Assembly: GCF_016758175.1 (NCBI RefSeq)
Contig: NZ_QYAB01000003.1
Span: forward strand, 386,692-425,232
Length of the DNA: 38,541 nucleotides
Source: Leucobacter zeae
GTDB lineage: Bacteria; Actinomycetota; Actinomycetes; Actinomycetales; Microbacteriaceae
Direction of reading: 5' to 3'
Part shown: in pieces, positions 24,822 to 32,152 of the stretch
Layout of the letters: every line of letters starts with the position of its first letter
Numbering within the stretch: position 1 is the first letter of the stretch
Program-made: the position numbers and the translations under genes
The notes under the pieces: model-generated
Database searches by the model: none
Told to the model about the DNA's origin: nothing
What the model saw: the letters and a program-made list of their open reading frames with translations, nothing else

Positions 24822-24834
24822 TTGGTCCTACCAA
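24822..24834. promoter_or_regulatory. FadR/GntR-type operator 3
   Basis: TTGGTCCTACCAA, the same motif with one departure from symmetry. It lies about 10-23 nt downstream of the predicted transcription start of the POT gene. Confidence 0.75.
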
Positions 24835-24846
24835 CTAATGATCAAC

Positions 24847-24903
24847 TGCTGGGCAGGGTCACCGGTGCGCGTCGACGCGCCACCTCGGGTGGCCAGCCCA
24901 GCA
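24847..24903 (+). other. Potentially structured 5' leader of the POT transporter mRNA
   Basis: An outer stem of 8 perfect base pairs (24847-24854 with 24896-24903) encloses two overlapping hairpins: GGTG-GCG arms around TCGA (24864-24884) and GCCACC/GGTGGC around TCG (24879-24893). CACC at 24881-24884 can pair with the GGTG before or the GGTG after it, so the two inner hairpins exclude each other. No known riboswitch class is recognised, and high GC makes chance folding likely. Confidence 0.35.
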
Positions 24904-24935
24904 CGTCCCGGCAATTCGCATCCCTCGGAGGATCA

Positions 24936-26444
24936 ATGACGACGCCTCGCACCCCCACCACCGACCACGACCCCAGCGCCGGCACCCCGGGCACGGGCGT
25001 CACCGAAGCCCTCGGGCTGGTCGTCGAGGAGGCGCGACCCCGCGGGCTCCTGACGCTCTCGGGCGCCGAGCTCTGGGAGCGCTTCAGCTTCTACGGCCTC
25101 CAGGTGCTCCTGGCCTACTACCTCTACCACTCGCTCGCCGAGGGCGGGCTCGGCCTGCCCCAGCCGGTCGCGCTCGGGATCGCCGGGTCCTACGGCGGGC
25201 TCGTCTACATCGCCCAGATCATCGGGGCGTGGGTCGCCGACCGCGTACTCGCCTCGCGGTACGTCGTGCTGGTCGGGGGCATCGGCATCTTCGCCGGGCA
25301 TGTCGCGCTCGCGGTGATCCCCGGGCTCCCCGGGCTCATCGCCGGGCTCGCGCTGATCGTCATCGGGACGGGCGGACTCAAGGTCAACACCACCATGATG
25401 GTGGGCGCGCTCTACCCGAACGGCGGGCCGCGGCGCGACGCCGGGTACTCCGTCTACTACATGGGCATCACCATCGGAGCGTTCGCGGGGCCGCTGCTCA
25501 CCGGATGGCTGCACCAGGGCTGGGGCTTCCACGTCGCGTTCGGCGCCGCGGCCGCCGGCATGGCGATCGGGCTCACGCAGTACGTCATCGGCATGGGGAA
25601 GCTGCCGAGCAGCACGCTCGTCGTGCCGAACCCCCTGCCCGCCCGATCCCGAGCCGGCTGGATCGCAGGATCCGCCGCCGCCCTCGCGCTCATCGCCGTC
25701 TGCGTCGCGACCGGGCTCATCCGCACTGACAACATCAGCGGCGTCGTGGCGCTCATCGTGCTCCTCGCGACGATCGCACTGTTCGCCATGCTCCTCACGA
25801 ACTCGCAGGTCACCCGGGCCGAGAGGCGATCCGTCGTCCGGTACGTCCCGATCTTCGCGATGAGCATCGTCTTCTGGACGCTCCTGTTCCAGCTCTTCAC
25901 GGCGTTCGCCGTGTACGCGGATACGCGGGTGGACCTCTCGATCGGGTCCGTCACCGTGCCGCCGTCGCTCATCGTGACGCTCGAGAGCCTCGCAGTGGCG
26001 GGATGCACCGCGCTGCTCGCCGTGCTGTGGACGAAGAGCCGCGCCTCACGCATGCGTCCGACGACCAAGCTGGTGGGCGGGATCGTGCTGATGGCGCTCG
26101 GGGCCGCGGCGATCGTGCCGTTCAGCTTCGGCAGCGGAACCACCATGCCGCTCGCCGCGGCCTTCCTGGTCATGGCGTTCTTCGCGCTCGGCGAGGCGCT
26201 CTTCGCGCCGTCCGCCCTGTCGTTCACGGCGGAGCTCGCCCCGCGCGCGGCGAAGGCACAGATGACGGCGCTCTACTTCCTCACCATGGCGGGCGGCTCG
26301 ACGATCTCGGGCTGGATCTCGCAGGCCTATCGCACCGGGGCCGAGGCGGAGTACTTCGGCATCGTCGCGGCGTCCGCACTCGGAGTCGTCGCAGTGCTCG
26401 GCGCCGTCTACCGGGCGATCTCCCGGCACCAGACGCAGGCGTAG
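24936..26444 (+). CDS. POT/PTR2-family proton-coupled peptide transporter
   Basis: A 502-aa MFS-type symporter of di- and tripeptides, predicted to have 12-14 helices. The family proton-coupling motif is present as E45-L-W-E48-R49-F50 (ExxERF), and the second PTR2 signature appears as GYSVYYMGITIGAFAGPLL. The hydrophilic N-terminus of about 35 residues is Thr/Pro-rich. The ATG at 24936 has GGAGG 4-5 nt upstream; an upstream in-frame start would begin inside the operator and is rejected. Divergent from the M24/oligopeptide operon with a shared set of operators, so peptide uptake by proton symport and by ABC import are probably co-regulated. Confidence 0.94.
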   Translation: MTTPRTPTTDHDPSAGTPGTGVTEALGLVVEEARPRGLLTLSGAELWERFSFYGLQVLLAYYLYHSLAEGGLGLPQPVALGIAGSYGGLVYIAQIIGAWVADRVLASRYVVLVGGIGIFAGHVALAVIPGLPGLIAGLALIVIGTGGLKVNTTMMVGALYPNGGPRRDAGYSVYYMGITIGAFAGPLLTGWLHQGWGFHVAFGAAAAGMAIGLTQYVIGMGKLPSSTLVVPNPLPARSRAGWIAGSAAALALIAVCVATGLIRTDNISGVVALIVLLATIALFAMLLTNSQVTRAERRSVVRYVPIFAMSIVFWTLLFQLFTAFAVYADTRVDLSIGSVTVPPSLIVTLESLAVAGCTALLAVLWTKSRASRMRPTTKLVGGIVLMALGAAAIVPFSFGSGTTMPLAAAFLVMAFFALGEALFAPSALSFTAELAPRAAKAQMTALYFLTMAGGSTISGWISQAYRTGAEAEYFGIVAASALGVVAVLGAVYRAISRHQTQA

Positions 26445-26500
26445 TTCTCCCCCGGGCGGGCGGGCGATCGAGCGCAGTCGGCGCGGCTGCCCCGGATCCC

Positions 26501-26567
26501 GAGTGAGTTGGTGCGGATCGCGGGCGGGCGATCCCGCACGAACTCACTCGCGAGTGAGTTCGCGCGG
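26501..26567. repeat. Cluster of inverted repeats based on GAGTGAGTT
   Basis: Three copies of the GAGTGAGTT sequence or its complement occur in 67 bp. Copies 1 and 2 form a 21/22-bp hairpin (26501-26521 with 26528-26549, one mismatch and one bulge). Copies 2 and 3 form a perfect 22-bp palindrome at 26540-26561, extendable to 26534-26567 with one mismatch. The copies can therefore pair in alternative ways. It lies between convergent POT and pyrE genes and may terminate both; a dispersed REP-like element is the alternative. Confidence 0.8.
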
Positions 26568-26618
26568 CCGCGACCGATGACCGGGGCTCCGGATGACCGG
26601 GTCGGCCGCGCCCCGGAC

Positions 26619-27173
26619 CTACTGCGGAGCGAGCCCCAGGTCCTCGAGGCCGATCGCGAAGCGGTACTCGAACCCGGCCTCCTCGATGCGGGCCTTCGCG
26701 GGCGCCTGGCGATCCACCACGACGGCCACGCCGGCGATCTCGGCGCCGACCTTCTGCAGCGCCTCGATGGCCTTGAGCGGCGAGCCGCCCGTCGTCGACG
26801 TGTCCTCGACGACGATCACGCGCTTGCCGTTCAGATCGGGCCCCTCGACCTGCCGGCCGCGGCCGTGGTCCTTGGGCTCCTTGCGCACGACGAACGAATC
26901 GTAGACCTTGCCGCGGGCGACGCCCTGGTGCATGATCGCCGACGCGATCGGGTCGGCGCCCATCGTGAGGCCTCCGACCGCGACCACGCCGTCGACGTCG
27001 TCGATGAGGTCGAGCATGACCTGGCCGATGAGCGGGGCCGCGCGGTGGTCGAGCGAGAGCTTGCGGAGGTCGATGTAGTAGGTCGCCTTCTTGCCGCTCG
27101 TGAGCGTGAAGTCGCCGTGGAACACGGCCTCGGTCTTGATCAGTTCGATGAGCTGTTCGCGCGCGGTGGTCAT
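26619..27173 (-). CDS. pyrE: Orotate phosphoribosyltransferase
   Basis: A 184-aa enzyme that joins orotate to PRPP to make OMP in pyrimidine synthesis. PRPP-binding loop VVEDTSTTGGS (121-131), the mobile catalytic loop RKEPKDHGRGRQVEG (97-111) and the orotate-side TSGKKATYYIDLR segment (25-37) are all present. The start at 27173 gives the family N-terminus; a -10 box lies 7 nt upstream, so it may be leaderless. It is isolated from other pyr genes here and is divergent from the Sir2 gene. Confidence 0.96.
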   Translation of the reverse strand: MTTAREQLIELIKTEAVFHGDFTLTSGKKATYYIDLRKLSLDHRAAPLIGQVMLDLIDDVDGVVAVGGLTMGADPIASAIMHQGVARGKVYDSFVVRKEPKDHGRGRQVEGPDLNGKRVIVVEDTSTTGGSPLKAIEALQKVGAEIAGVAVVVDRQAPAKARIEEAGFEYRFAIGLEDLGLAPQ

Positions 27174-27180
27174 GCGGATG

Positions 27181-27186
27181 ATTCTA
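27181..27186 (-). promoter_or_regulatory. Candidate -10 box of pyrE (leaderless)
   Basis: Minus-strand TAGAAT lies 7 nt before the pyrE ATG, with no ribosome binding site between. Confidence 0.45.
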
Positions 27187-27219
27187 CCGGCGCCCGCCCG
27201 CGCCGACGCACTGAACGGG

Positions 27220-27225
27220 TAGCGT
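27220..27225 (+). promoter_or_regulatory. Candidate -10 box of the Sir2 gene (leaderless)
   Basis: TAGCGT lies exactly 6 nt before the ATG at 27232. The intervening GGGGGC could also act as a weak ribosome binding site if transcription starts further upstream. Confidence 0.4.
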
Positions 27226-27231
27226 GGGGGC

Positions 27232-28080
27232 ATGGAATCGGACGAGGATCGGGCTCCGGGTCGCGATCGCATCGACGCGCTGGCCGAGCTCTTCGCGCAC
27301 GGCCCCGTCGCCGTGCTCACGGGCGCCGGCATCAGCACGGACTCGGGGATCCCGGACTACCGCGGCGAGGGATCCCCGCCGCGCTCCCCGATGAACATCG
27401 CGCAGTTCATGGGCGACGAGGCGTACCGCCGCAGGTTCTGGGCGGGCGCCCGCATCGGGTCGCTCCGCACGGGCGGCATCGCGCCGAACGCCGGCCACCT
27501 CGCCCTCGCCCGGCTCGAGGCCGCCGGCCGCACCGAGGGCGTCATCACGCAGAACGTCGACGGGCTCCATCGTCGAGCGGGATCCCGCACCGTCGTGGAG
27601 CTGCACGGCCACGGGGGCACGATCCGGTGCACGGCCTGCGAACGCCGCTGGAGCCGCGACGCGGTGCTCGTGCGGTTCGACGACCTGAACCCCGGGTTCG
27701 CCGAGCGGCACGCCGACGCCGAGATCGCGCCGGACGGCGACGCGATCGTGCGGAGCACCGACGGCGTGCTGGTGCCCGGGTGCCCCGAGTGCGGCGGGAT
27801 CCTGCGACCCGACGTCGTCTACTTCGGTGAGACCGTGCCGCCCGCCGTGTTCGCGGCGGGCGAGGACCTCGTGCACGAGGCGCACGCGCTGCTGTTGGTC
27901 GGCACGTCGCTCGCGGTGAACACCGGGATCCGGCTCGTGCACCGCGCCGAGCGGCGCGGCCTTCCGCTCGCCGTCATCAACCGCGGCCCGACGGCGGTCG
28001 ACCAGCGGCCGTCGGTCCGGGTACGGATCGACGGCGGCGCGAGCGAGACGCTCGCCGCCGTCGCAGCCGCCCTCGACTGA
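27232..28080 (+). CDS. Sir2-family NAD-dependent protein deacylase (class II-like)
   Basis: A 282-aa sirtuin that removes acyl groups from lysine using NAD. Rossmann motif GAGIS (31-35) continues as STDSGIPDYRGEG, the pattern of SIRT4-like class II enzymes; class III desuccinylases differ. TQNVD (106-110) and catalytic H125 (ELHGH) are present, and the zinc site is C133, C136, C184 and C187. The Zn-loop insertion between the Cys pairs is long (about 45 residues). Substrate preference (acetyl, lipoyl or other acyl) cannot be set from sequence. Its 3' end lies 10 nt from the convergent amine oxidase gene. Confidence 0.94.
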   Translation: MESDEDRAPGRDRIDALAELFAHGPVAVLTGAGISTDSGIPDYRGEGSPPRSPMNIAQFMGDEAYRRRFWAGARIGSLRTGGIAPNAGHLALARLEAAGRTEGVITQNVDGLHRRAGSRTVVELHGHGGTIRCTACERRWSRDAVLVRFDDLNPGFAERHADAEIAPDGDAIVRSTDGVLVPGCPECGGILRPDVVYFGETVPPAVFAAGEDLVHEAHALLLVGTSLAVNTGIRLVHRAERRGLPLAVINRGPTAVDQRPSVRVRIDGGASETLAAVAAALD

Positions 28081-28090
28081 GGGCGCCCCG

Positions 28091-29452
28091 CTACCCCGCG
28101 AGCTCCGCTGCGCGCTCGCCCATGCGGATCGCGCCGTCGATGTGCGTGTACCCGAGTCCCGCGATGTCCGAGCAGGCGAAGTGGATCGGGCCGACCGACG
28201 AGCGCACGAGATCCTCGTAGCGGGTGATCCCGCCGATGAGCGGGCTCGTGCCGTAGGCGCCGCGCGTGTACTCCTCGTCGATCCAGTCGCTCTCGGTGTA
28301 GAAAGCGGGCTCGGCCGCTGCTGCGCCGAAGTACTTCGCGAAGGATCCGAGGATCGCCTCCCGGCGCGCGTCGGCGTCGAGCTCGACCATCGCGTCGGCC
28401 TGGCGGTCGGACACGAAGCCGACGAGGGTGCCGCCGGGGTAGTCGGGCGCGGTGTTGTCGTAGATCTCGTGCACGATCTCGTACGGCCCGTAGGTCGAGC
28501 CCGAGAGCCCCTCCTCGCGCCAGAACGGGGTGTCGTAGAAGGCCTGCACCTTGATGACGTTCCCCATCGAGAACTGCTGCAGCATCTGCGCCTTGCGCCC
28601 CGGAAGCGGCGGCTGGAAGTCGATGCGCGAGACGAGGTGCGGGCCGAGCGCGACGACCGCCTGCTTCGCGCGCACCGTGACGTCGGCTCCGGTGACGACG
28701 ACCTCGGTCCCGCCCTCGCCGTCGGCGCCGTACGCGACCGATCGAACGTCGGTGTTCAGGCGGATGCGGTCGTGCCCGATCCGCTCGGCGAGGCCGAACG
28801 GCACGCGGTGCATGCCCCCGACCACGCGCTCGTTGAGCACGAGGTCGAGATCGGCGAGGTCGTGGAAGCCGCCGGCGCTCGCTGCCATCACGAGCGCGGC
28901 GAGCAGCGAGAACGCCTCGGCCGGCTTCGTGAGCATGCCGCCCGAGACGAACGGGGCGACGAAGTCGATCGCCTGCTCGTCATCGCTGTTCGCACGCAGC
29001 CAGCCGTCGAACGAGACGGCGTCGAACTCCGCGGCCCGCGGGTGCTTCCACGGCTCGAGCGGATCGATCTCGTGCGAGATCGCGTCGAGCCCGTCGCTCA
29101 GCCGCTCGATCTCGGCGAGGGTCGCGGCGCCGAGGGGCGGCAGATCGGTCGTGTGACGCGTGATCGCGCCCGTCCGGTCGATGTAGACCTCCGCTCCGTC
29201 CCGGTAGCGGGAGAACGTCTCCAGGCCGAGCTCCTCGATGAGCGCGATGAGGCGCTCCTGGTCGGGCGCCACCCACTGGCCGCCGACCTCGATGAGGAAG
29301 CCGTTCGACAGGTCCGACTTCACGCGCCCGCCGACGCGGTCGCGCGCTTCGAGCACGACGACCTCGCGGCCGGCCTGGCGCAGCCGGTGCGCGGCGGTGA
29401 GCCCGGCCACGCCGGCCCCGATGATGACGACGTCCGTGTCGATGTGCTCCAT
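28091..29452 (-). CDS. FAD-dependent amine oxidase
   Basis: A 453-aa flavoprotein of the monoamine oxidase family, resembling bacterial putrescine or primary amine oxidases. N-terminal dinucleotide motif IIGAGVAG (10-17) with E35 at the ribose site and RDRVGGR (37-43); the C-terminal FAD segment is SDIAGLGYTHIDGAI. The substrate domain contains the family GWLRAN and WRE-type segments. No signal peptide. The ATG at 29452 has GGAGGG 7 nt upstream; a longer frame to 29572 was rejected. Divergent from a TetR-family gene, which is its likely regulator. Amine substrate unknown. Confidence 0.9.
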   Translation of the reverse strand: MEHIDTDVVIIGAGVAGLTAAHRLRQAGREVVVLEARDRVGGRVKSDLSNGFLIEVGGQWVAPDQERLIALIEELGLETFSRYRDGAEVYIDRTGAITRHTTDLPPLGAATLAEIERLSDGLDAISHEIDPLEPWKHPRAAEFDAVSFDGWLRANSDDEQAIDFVAPFVSGGMLTKPAEAFSLLAALVMAASAGGFHDLADLDLVLNERVVGGMHRVPFGLAERIGHDRIRLNTDVRSVAYGADGEGGTEVVVTGADVTVRAKQAVVALGPHLVSRIDFQPPLPGRKAQMLQQFSMGNVIKVQAFYDTPFWREEGLSGSTYGPYEIVHEIYDNTAPDYPGGTLVGFVSDRQADAMVELDADARREAILGSFAKYFGAAAAEPAFYTESDWIDEEYTRGAYGTSPLIGGITRYEDLVRSSVGPIHFACSDIAGLGYTHIDGAIRMGERAAELAG

Positions 29453-29669
29453 GAGCTGCCCTCCGATGATGCTGCGATCGGCCGCGTCTTCGCGGCCGCT
29501 TGAGCAGTGTGCCCGAGCGGGACGGCCGCCGTGGAGATTCTCGGCGCTCCGTTCATTTTTGAGATCCCGCATTCGCGGATACCCTTACCATGACACGCCT
29601 CTCGAGCACGGATCCCTCGAGTCGCGGCGGACCAGTGTTCATTGAGCAGCGCGCGAGGGGGCCGATCCC

Positions 29670-30353
29670 ATGGCGGAGGCGACCGAGACCCGCGGGCGCG
29701 GGCGTCCGCGGGTTCCCGTGCTCGACAAGGCCGGGATCACGGCGGCGGCGATGGCGGAGCTCAGGAGAGGAGGGCTCCGCGGTCTGACGATGCGCTCGCT
29801 CGCGGCCCGGCTCGGGGTCACCCCCGGGGCGATCTACAACCACGCCGCGTCGCGCGCGACCGTGCTGGCCTGGGTGCAGGAGCAGGTGAGCGACCAGCTG
29901 AACGTCTCGGCGTTCGGCGCGATGTCGCTGCGGGACGCGCTGGCCCAGTGGGCCTGGAGCTACCTGCGGTACCTGCGCGCACGCCCCGAGCTCGTCGAGC
30001 TGATCGTCGCGGTTCCGGTCGCCCACACCGCGCGCACTTCGCGGATGTACCAGACGATCGTCGACGCGTTCCGCGCTGCGGGCTGGTACGACCGGAGCGT
30101 GCTGCCGTCGCTCAGCGCCCTCGAGACCTTCATCTTCGGCGCAGCGCTCGATTCGGCGGGCCCGGAGAACGTCTACGAGCCGTCGCATGACGGGCGTTCG
30201 TCGCACGACGAGCGCTCGCTGCACGACACGCACGCCGCGTTCGCCGGGCTCGTGCTCGAGGCGGGTGCGAGCGAGCGCGACATCGTCTTCCAGCTCGGGC
30301 TCGATGCGCTGCTCACCGGACTGCAGATGCGATGGGGCGGCCGAAGCCCGTAG
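29670..30353 (+). CDS. TetR/AcrR-family transcriptional regulator
   Basis: A 227-aa regulator. DNA-binding HTH LTMRSLAARLGVTPGAIYNH (39-58) follows a basic GRGRPRVP arm; the C-terminal half is a TetR-type ligand domain. Residues 172-187 encode an unusual near-repeat SHDGRS/SHDERS/LHDTH in what should be an effector-domain loop. It is divergent from the amine oxidase across a 217-nt spacer containing an imperfect inverted repeat near 29564-29580 (ATCCCGC/GCGGAT) that could be its operator. TetR regulation of the amine oxidase is inferred from this arrangement. Confidence 0.9.
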   Translation: MAEATETRGRGRPRVPVLDKAGITAAAMAELRRGGLRGLTMRSLAARLGVTPGAIYNHAASRATVLAWVQEQVSDQLNVSAFGAMSLRDALAQWAWSYLRYLRARPELVELIVAVPVAHTARTSRMYQTIVDAFRAAGWYDRSVLPSLSALETFIFGAALDSAGPENVYEPSHDGRSSHDERSLHDTHAAFAGLVLEAGASERDIVFQLGLDALLTGLQMRWGGRSP

Positions 30354-30366
30354 GCCCCGGCCGCCC
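30335..30366. terminator. Bidirectional terminator
   Basis: Perfect 9-bp arms GGGCGGCCG (30335-30343) and CGGCCGCCC (30358-30366) with a 14-nt loop that includes the TetR stop codon. It lies between the convergent TetR and ABC ATPase genes. No T tract. Confidence 0.55.
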
Positions 30367-30386
30367 GTCTCGCGTGCGGACTCCGG

Positions 30387-31166
30387 CTACTTCACGCTCT
30401 CCAGGAAGTTCCTGGTGCGCTGCCGCTGCGGGTGGTCGAGCACCTCCTGGGGAGGCCCGGACTCCACGACGACCCCGCCGTCCATGAACACGACCTGGTC
30501 GGCGACCCCGCGGGCGAAGCCGATCTCGTGCGTCACGACGATCATCGTCATGCCGTCCCTGGCCAGCTCGCGCATGACGTCGAGCACGTCGCCCACGAGC
30601 TCGGGATCGAGGGCGGAGGTCGGCTCGTCGAAGAGCATGAGCTTCGGGTCCATCGCGAGCGCGCGTGCGATCGCGACGCGCTGCTGCTGTCCGCCCGAGA
30701 GCTGCGCCGGATAGTGTCCGGCGAAATCGGCGAGCCCCACGCGGTCGAGCAGCTCGACCGCGCGGGCCCTCGCCGCGGCGCGCCCGCGCCCGGCCACGCC
30801 CACGGGAGCCTCGCAGATGTTCTCGAGCGCCGTCATGTGCGGGAAGAGGTTGAACTTCTGGAACACCATCCCGATGCCCTGGCGCTGCTTCGCGATCTGG
30901 CGGGGGGTCATCTCGTGCGTCTTCGCGCCGGCCTGCCGGTATCCGATCAGGTCGCCGTCGACGATGATCCTGCCGCCGTCGATGGTCTCGAGATGGTTCA
31001 CGCAGCGCAGCAGCGTGGACTTGCCCGATCCCGACGGCCCCAGGAGCACCGTCACCGACCCGGCGGGCACTTCGAGGGAGATGTCGCGCAGCACCTGGTG
31101 GGCGCCGAAGCTCTTGCGCACCCGGCGGATCTGCACGAGGGCGTCGCTGTGGTTCGTCACGGTCAT
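30387..31166 (-). CDS. ABC importer ATP-binding protein (polar amino acid type)
   Basis: A 259-aa ATPase: Walker A GPSGSGKS (43-50), Q-loop region GMVFQKFNLFPHM, signature LSGGQQQR, Walker B LMLFDEPTSALD, H-loop THEI. It is the last gene of the lysA-like/binding protein/permease/ATPase run and starts within the end of the permease gene (4-nt overlap). Confidence 0.94.
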   Translation of the reverse strand: MTVTNHSDALVQIRRVRKSFGAHQVLRDISLEVPAGSVTVLLGPSGSGKSTLLRCVNHLETIDGGRIIVDGDLIGYRQAGAKTHEMTPRQIAKQRQGIGMVFQKFNLFPHMTALENICEAPVGVAGRGRAAARARAVELLDRVGLADFAGHYPAQLSGGQQQRVAIARALAMDPKLMLFDEPTSALDPELVGDVLDVMRELARDGMTMIVVTHEIGFARGVADQVVFMDGGVVVESGPPQEVLDHPQRQRTRNFLESVK

Positions 31167-32152
31167 GCTCCGATCACCTCGACGGCGGTGGTCTCCGGCG
31201 CGGGCGGCGGACCCGGCTTGCGCCGGTTCACCGCGGCCCGCAACCGCTGGAAGGGGGTGGGGGGCAGGTTGCGGGTGCTGCCGCGCCCGAACCGTCGCTC
31301 GAGGTAGTACTGCGGGATCGACAGGATGCTCGTCATCGCCAGGTACCAGATGCTCACCACGATGAGCATCTCGACCTGGCGCAGGTTCGTCGACGCGATC
31401 ATCGATGCCTGCGTGTAGATCTCGAGCACAGCGATCACCGAGAGCAGCGAGGTGTTCTTCAGCATCGAGATGAGCTCGTTGCCCATCGGCGGGATGATGA
31501 CGCGCATCGCCTGCGGCAGGAGGACCCTGCGGAAGGTGTAGAGCGGGGACATGCCGAGCGAGTACGCGGCCTCGCGCTGCCCCTCGTCGACCGAGATCAT
31601 GCCCGCTCGCACGATCTCGGACGAGTACGCCGCCTGGTTCAGCGTCAGCGCGAGCAGGCCGGCGACGAACGGGGTGACGAGCGTGTTCGTGTCGACCGAC
31701 CAGAACACGACGTCCGTGAGCGGGATCCCGAGGCTGATCCTGTCGAAGAGCAGCCCGAGGTACCCCCAGAGCACGATCTGCACCAGCACCGGCGTTCCCC
31801 GGAAGGCCCACACGTAGAACCAGGCGACACCCGAGAGCACGGGGTTCGACGACAGGCGCATGGCGGCGATGATGATCGCGAGCAGCGTGGAGACGACCAT
31901 CGAGATGACCGTGATCAGGATCGTGAGCCACGCGCCCGACACGATGCGCTCGTCGAGCAGGAACTCGCCCACGATCCCGAAATCGAGGTTCGGGTTCGTG
32001 GCGATGATCATCACGAACCAGGCGAGCAGTGCCAGGACGACGAGCGCCCCGATCCAGCGCCACGGCCGCCTCAGCGGGATGGCCTCGACGTCGTCGCCGG
32101 GATCATCGGCGTGCGCCGGGGCGTGCCCGGTCGCGGGGGCGTCGACGGTCAC
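31163..32152 (-). CDS. ABC importer permease (polar amino acid type), single large subunit
   Basis: A 329-aa permease, longer than the usual 220-250 aa. It has a hydrophilic acidic N-terminus (residues 1-28), about five to six helices, the EAA coupling loop EGQREAAYSLGMSPLYTFRRVLLPQA, and a basic Pro-rich C-terminal tail of about 45 residues. Only one permease gene is present, so it probably works as a homodimer. It lies between the lipoprotein gene (4-nt overlap) and the ATPase gene (4-nt overlap). Confidence 0.93.
   Translation of the reverse strand: MTVDAPATGHAPAHADDPGDDVEAIPLRRPWRWIGALVVLALLAWFVMIIATNPNLDFGIVGEFLLDERIVSGAWLTILITVISMVVSTLLAIIIAAMRLSSNPVLSGVAWFYVWAFRGTPVLVQIVLWGYLGLLFDRISLGIPLTDVVFWSVDTNTLVTPFVAGLLALTLNQAAYSSEIVRAGMISVDEGQREAAYSLGMSPLYTFRRVLLPQAMRVIIPPMGNELISMLKNTSLLSVIAVLEIYTQASMIASTNLRQVEMLIVVSIWYLAMTSILSIPQYYLERRFGRGSTRNLPPTPFQRLRAAVNRRKPGPPPAPETTAVEVIGA

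Noticed and set aside
29453..29669. Repeated GTTCATT in the amine oxidase/TetR spacer as paired operators
   Set aside because: The two copies (29551 and 29637) differ directly after the shared 7 nt, are not palindromic and are too short to support.
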